NCBI RefSeq assembly: GCF_024055575.1
Contig: NZ_JAMXOE010000038.1
Coordinates: forward strand, 1 to 35,625
Direction: 5' to 3'
Length of the DNA: 35,625 bases
Source: Mucilaginibacter flavidus
GTDB taxonomy: Bacteria > Bacteroidota > Bacteroidia > Sphingobacteriales > Sphingobacteriaceae
In this document: positions 35,159 through 35,625 of the stretch, one piece after another
Layout: every line of letters starts with the position of its first letter
Position numbering within the stretch: the first letter of the stretch is position 1
Position numbers and translations under genes: made by a program
The notes under the pieces: generated by a model
The model's input: the letters and a program-made list of their open reading frames with translations, nothing else
Database searches by the model: none
Told to the model about the DNA's origin: nothing

Positions 35159-35222
35159 GTCCGAAAGTCCGAAAGTCCGAAAGTCCGAAAGTCCGAAAGT
35201 CCGAAAGTCCGAAAGTCCGAAA
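35159..35222. repeat. Tandem 8-bp repeat, eight copies
   Basis: GTCCGAAA is repeated exactly eight times with no interruption, starting 4 bp after the sulfatase stop codon. A degenerate run of the opposite orientation (ACGGACTTTTGCGACTTTTC type) lies at 35291-35329, so the two could fold together. It is too short and gapless for a CRISPR array. Confidence 0.9.
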
Positions 35223-35503
35223 AAATCGAGCGCAAAATTACGAAGTTTTAAAACACTGTAATTTTACTCCCTGCGCCCGCAGCCGAAGCGTCTTTCGGTC
35301 TTTACGGACTTTTGCGACTTTTCTGACTTGTAATTATTTAACTGTGAAGCAAGCGTATCGCCCAAATCCCCCAAAAAATTAAGAACCCCCTTTACTGTGT
35401 ATTAAACCCCTTTTTGTACAAAATACACACTGTGTTTAAAGTATTTATAACTGGCTAAATATCAGTTATTTATGTTGAAATATATTTGGTATTTTCATAA
35501 AAC
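35223..35503. other. Gene-free AT-rich spacer
   Basis: No open frame was found. It holds the inverted degenerate repeat at 35291-35329 and an 8-bp inverted repeat TGTGTATT (35396-35403) / AATACACA (35422-35429). Confidence 0.5.
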
Positions 35504-35625
35504 GAGACCGTTGCAAAATTCACGACACCTTTCGTATTAGCGATTTTGCGGTGAATTTCGCTTTTGGTTTTTAATAATGTCTGAATTTGGCGTTCATTTT
35601 CTTTTGTTTTTCATTTTATGGGGGT
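35504..35625. mobile_element. Possible insertion-sequence end (truncated by window)
   Basis: GAGACCGTTGCAAAATTCAC begins at 35504 and resembles the terminal inverted repeats of some Bacteroidota insertion sequences (GAGACC-TTGCAAAA type, IS1182-like, from memory). An 11-bp near-perfect inverted repeat (35513-35523 with 35551-35561, one mismatch) lies just inside. The transposase would be right of the window. No open frame of useful length is visible. Confidence 0.4.

Noticed and set aside
35159..35222. Possible CRISPR array
   Set aside because: The repeat unit is 8 bp, the copies are contiguous without spacers, and no cas genes are present.

Overview
The window reads as chromosomal DNA of a Bacteroidota member, most likely Sphingobacteriaceae (Mucilaginibacter- or Pedobacter-like). 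This is an inference from several signs: three giant secreted proteins with type IX secretion (T9SS) C-terminal sorting domains; promoter boxes of the Bacteroidota type (TTG, about 20 nt, TAnnTTTG); few Shine-Dalgarno sites; many exported glycoside hydrolases; and families typical of the phylum (DUF4136 lipoprotein, DUF6090-like, DUF4870, DUF2252). No rRNA, tRNA or CRISPR array was seen.

Layout. Bases 1-115 are the 3' end (domains V and VI) of a group II intron whose body lies left of the window. After a gene-free stretch holding a 31-bp perfect inverted repeat come a secreted GH20 beta-hexosaminidase (-) and dihydrolipoyl dehydrogenase lpdA (+). Bases 5204-17409 are a tandem array of three very large T9SS-exported proteins (907, 1295 and 1497 aa). 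Their N-terminal halves differ, but they share a C-terminal module of about 630 residues. A tiny membrane protein with a CPLD + transmembrane + basic-tail architecture follows, and a strong bidirectional terminator closes the block.

Bases 17917-27924 are mostly on the minus strand: a DUF4136 lipoprotein, a GH2 beta-galactosidase, a TIGR01777 epimerase paired with a DCC-family membrane protein, and an operon of GH37 trehalase and GH3 beta-glucosidase. One plus-strand DUF6090-like membrane protein is embedded among them. Bases 28282-35155 hold signalling and miscellaneous genes: an atypical diadenylate-cyclase-like protein (DGA motif kept, RHR changed to RHL), a DUF4870 membrane protein, a three-PAS histidine kinase with no regulator beside it, a DUF2252 phosphotransferase-like protein and a sulfatase without a signal peptide. 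The window ends with an 8-mer tandem repeat and what looks like the terminal inverted repeat of an insertion sequence.

How the genes work together. GH20, GH2, GH3, GH37 and the sulfatase give a capacity to trim N-acetylhexosaminides, galactosides, glucosides, trehalose and sulfate esters, but no SusC/SusD pair is present, so this is not a classical polysaccharide utilisation locus. The points most worth a second look are the T9SS trio with its shared, locally near-identical module and small downstream partner; the atypical DAC protein; the intron tail; the family of intergenic inverted repeats; and the hairpin-rich leader in front of the second T9SS gene.
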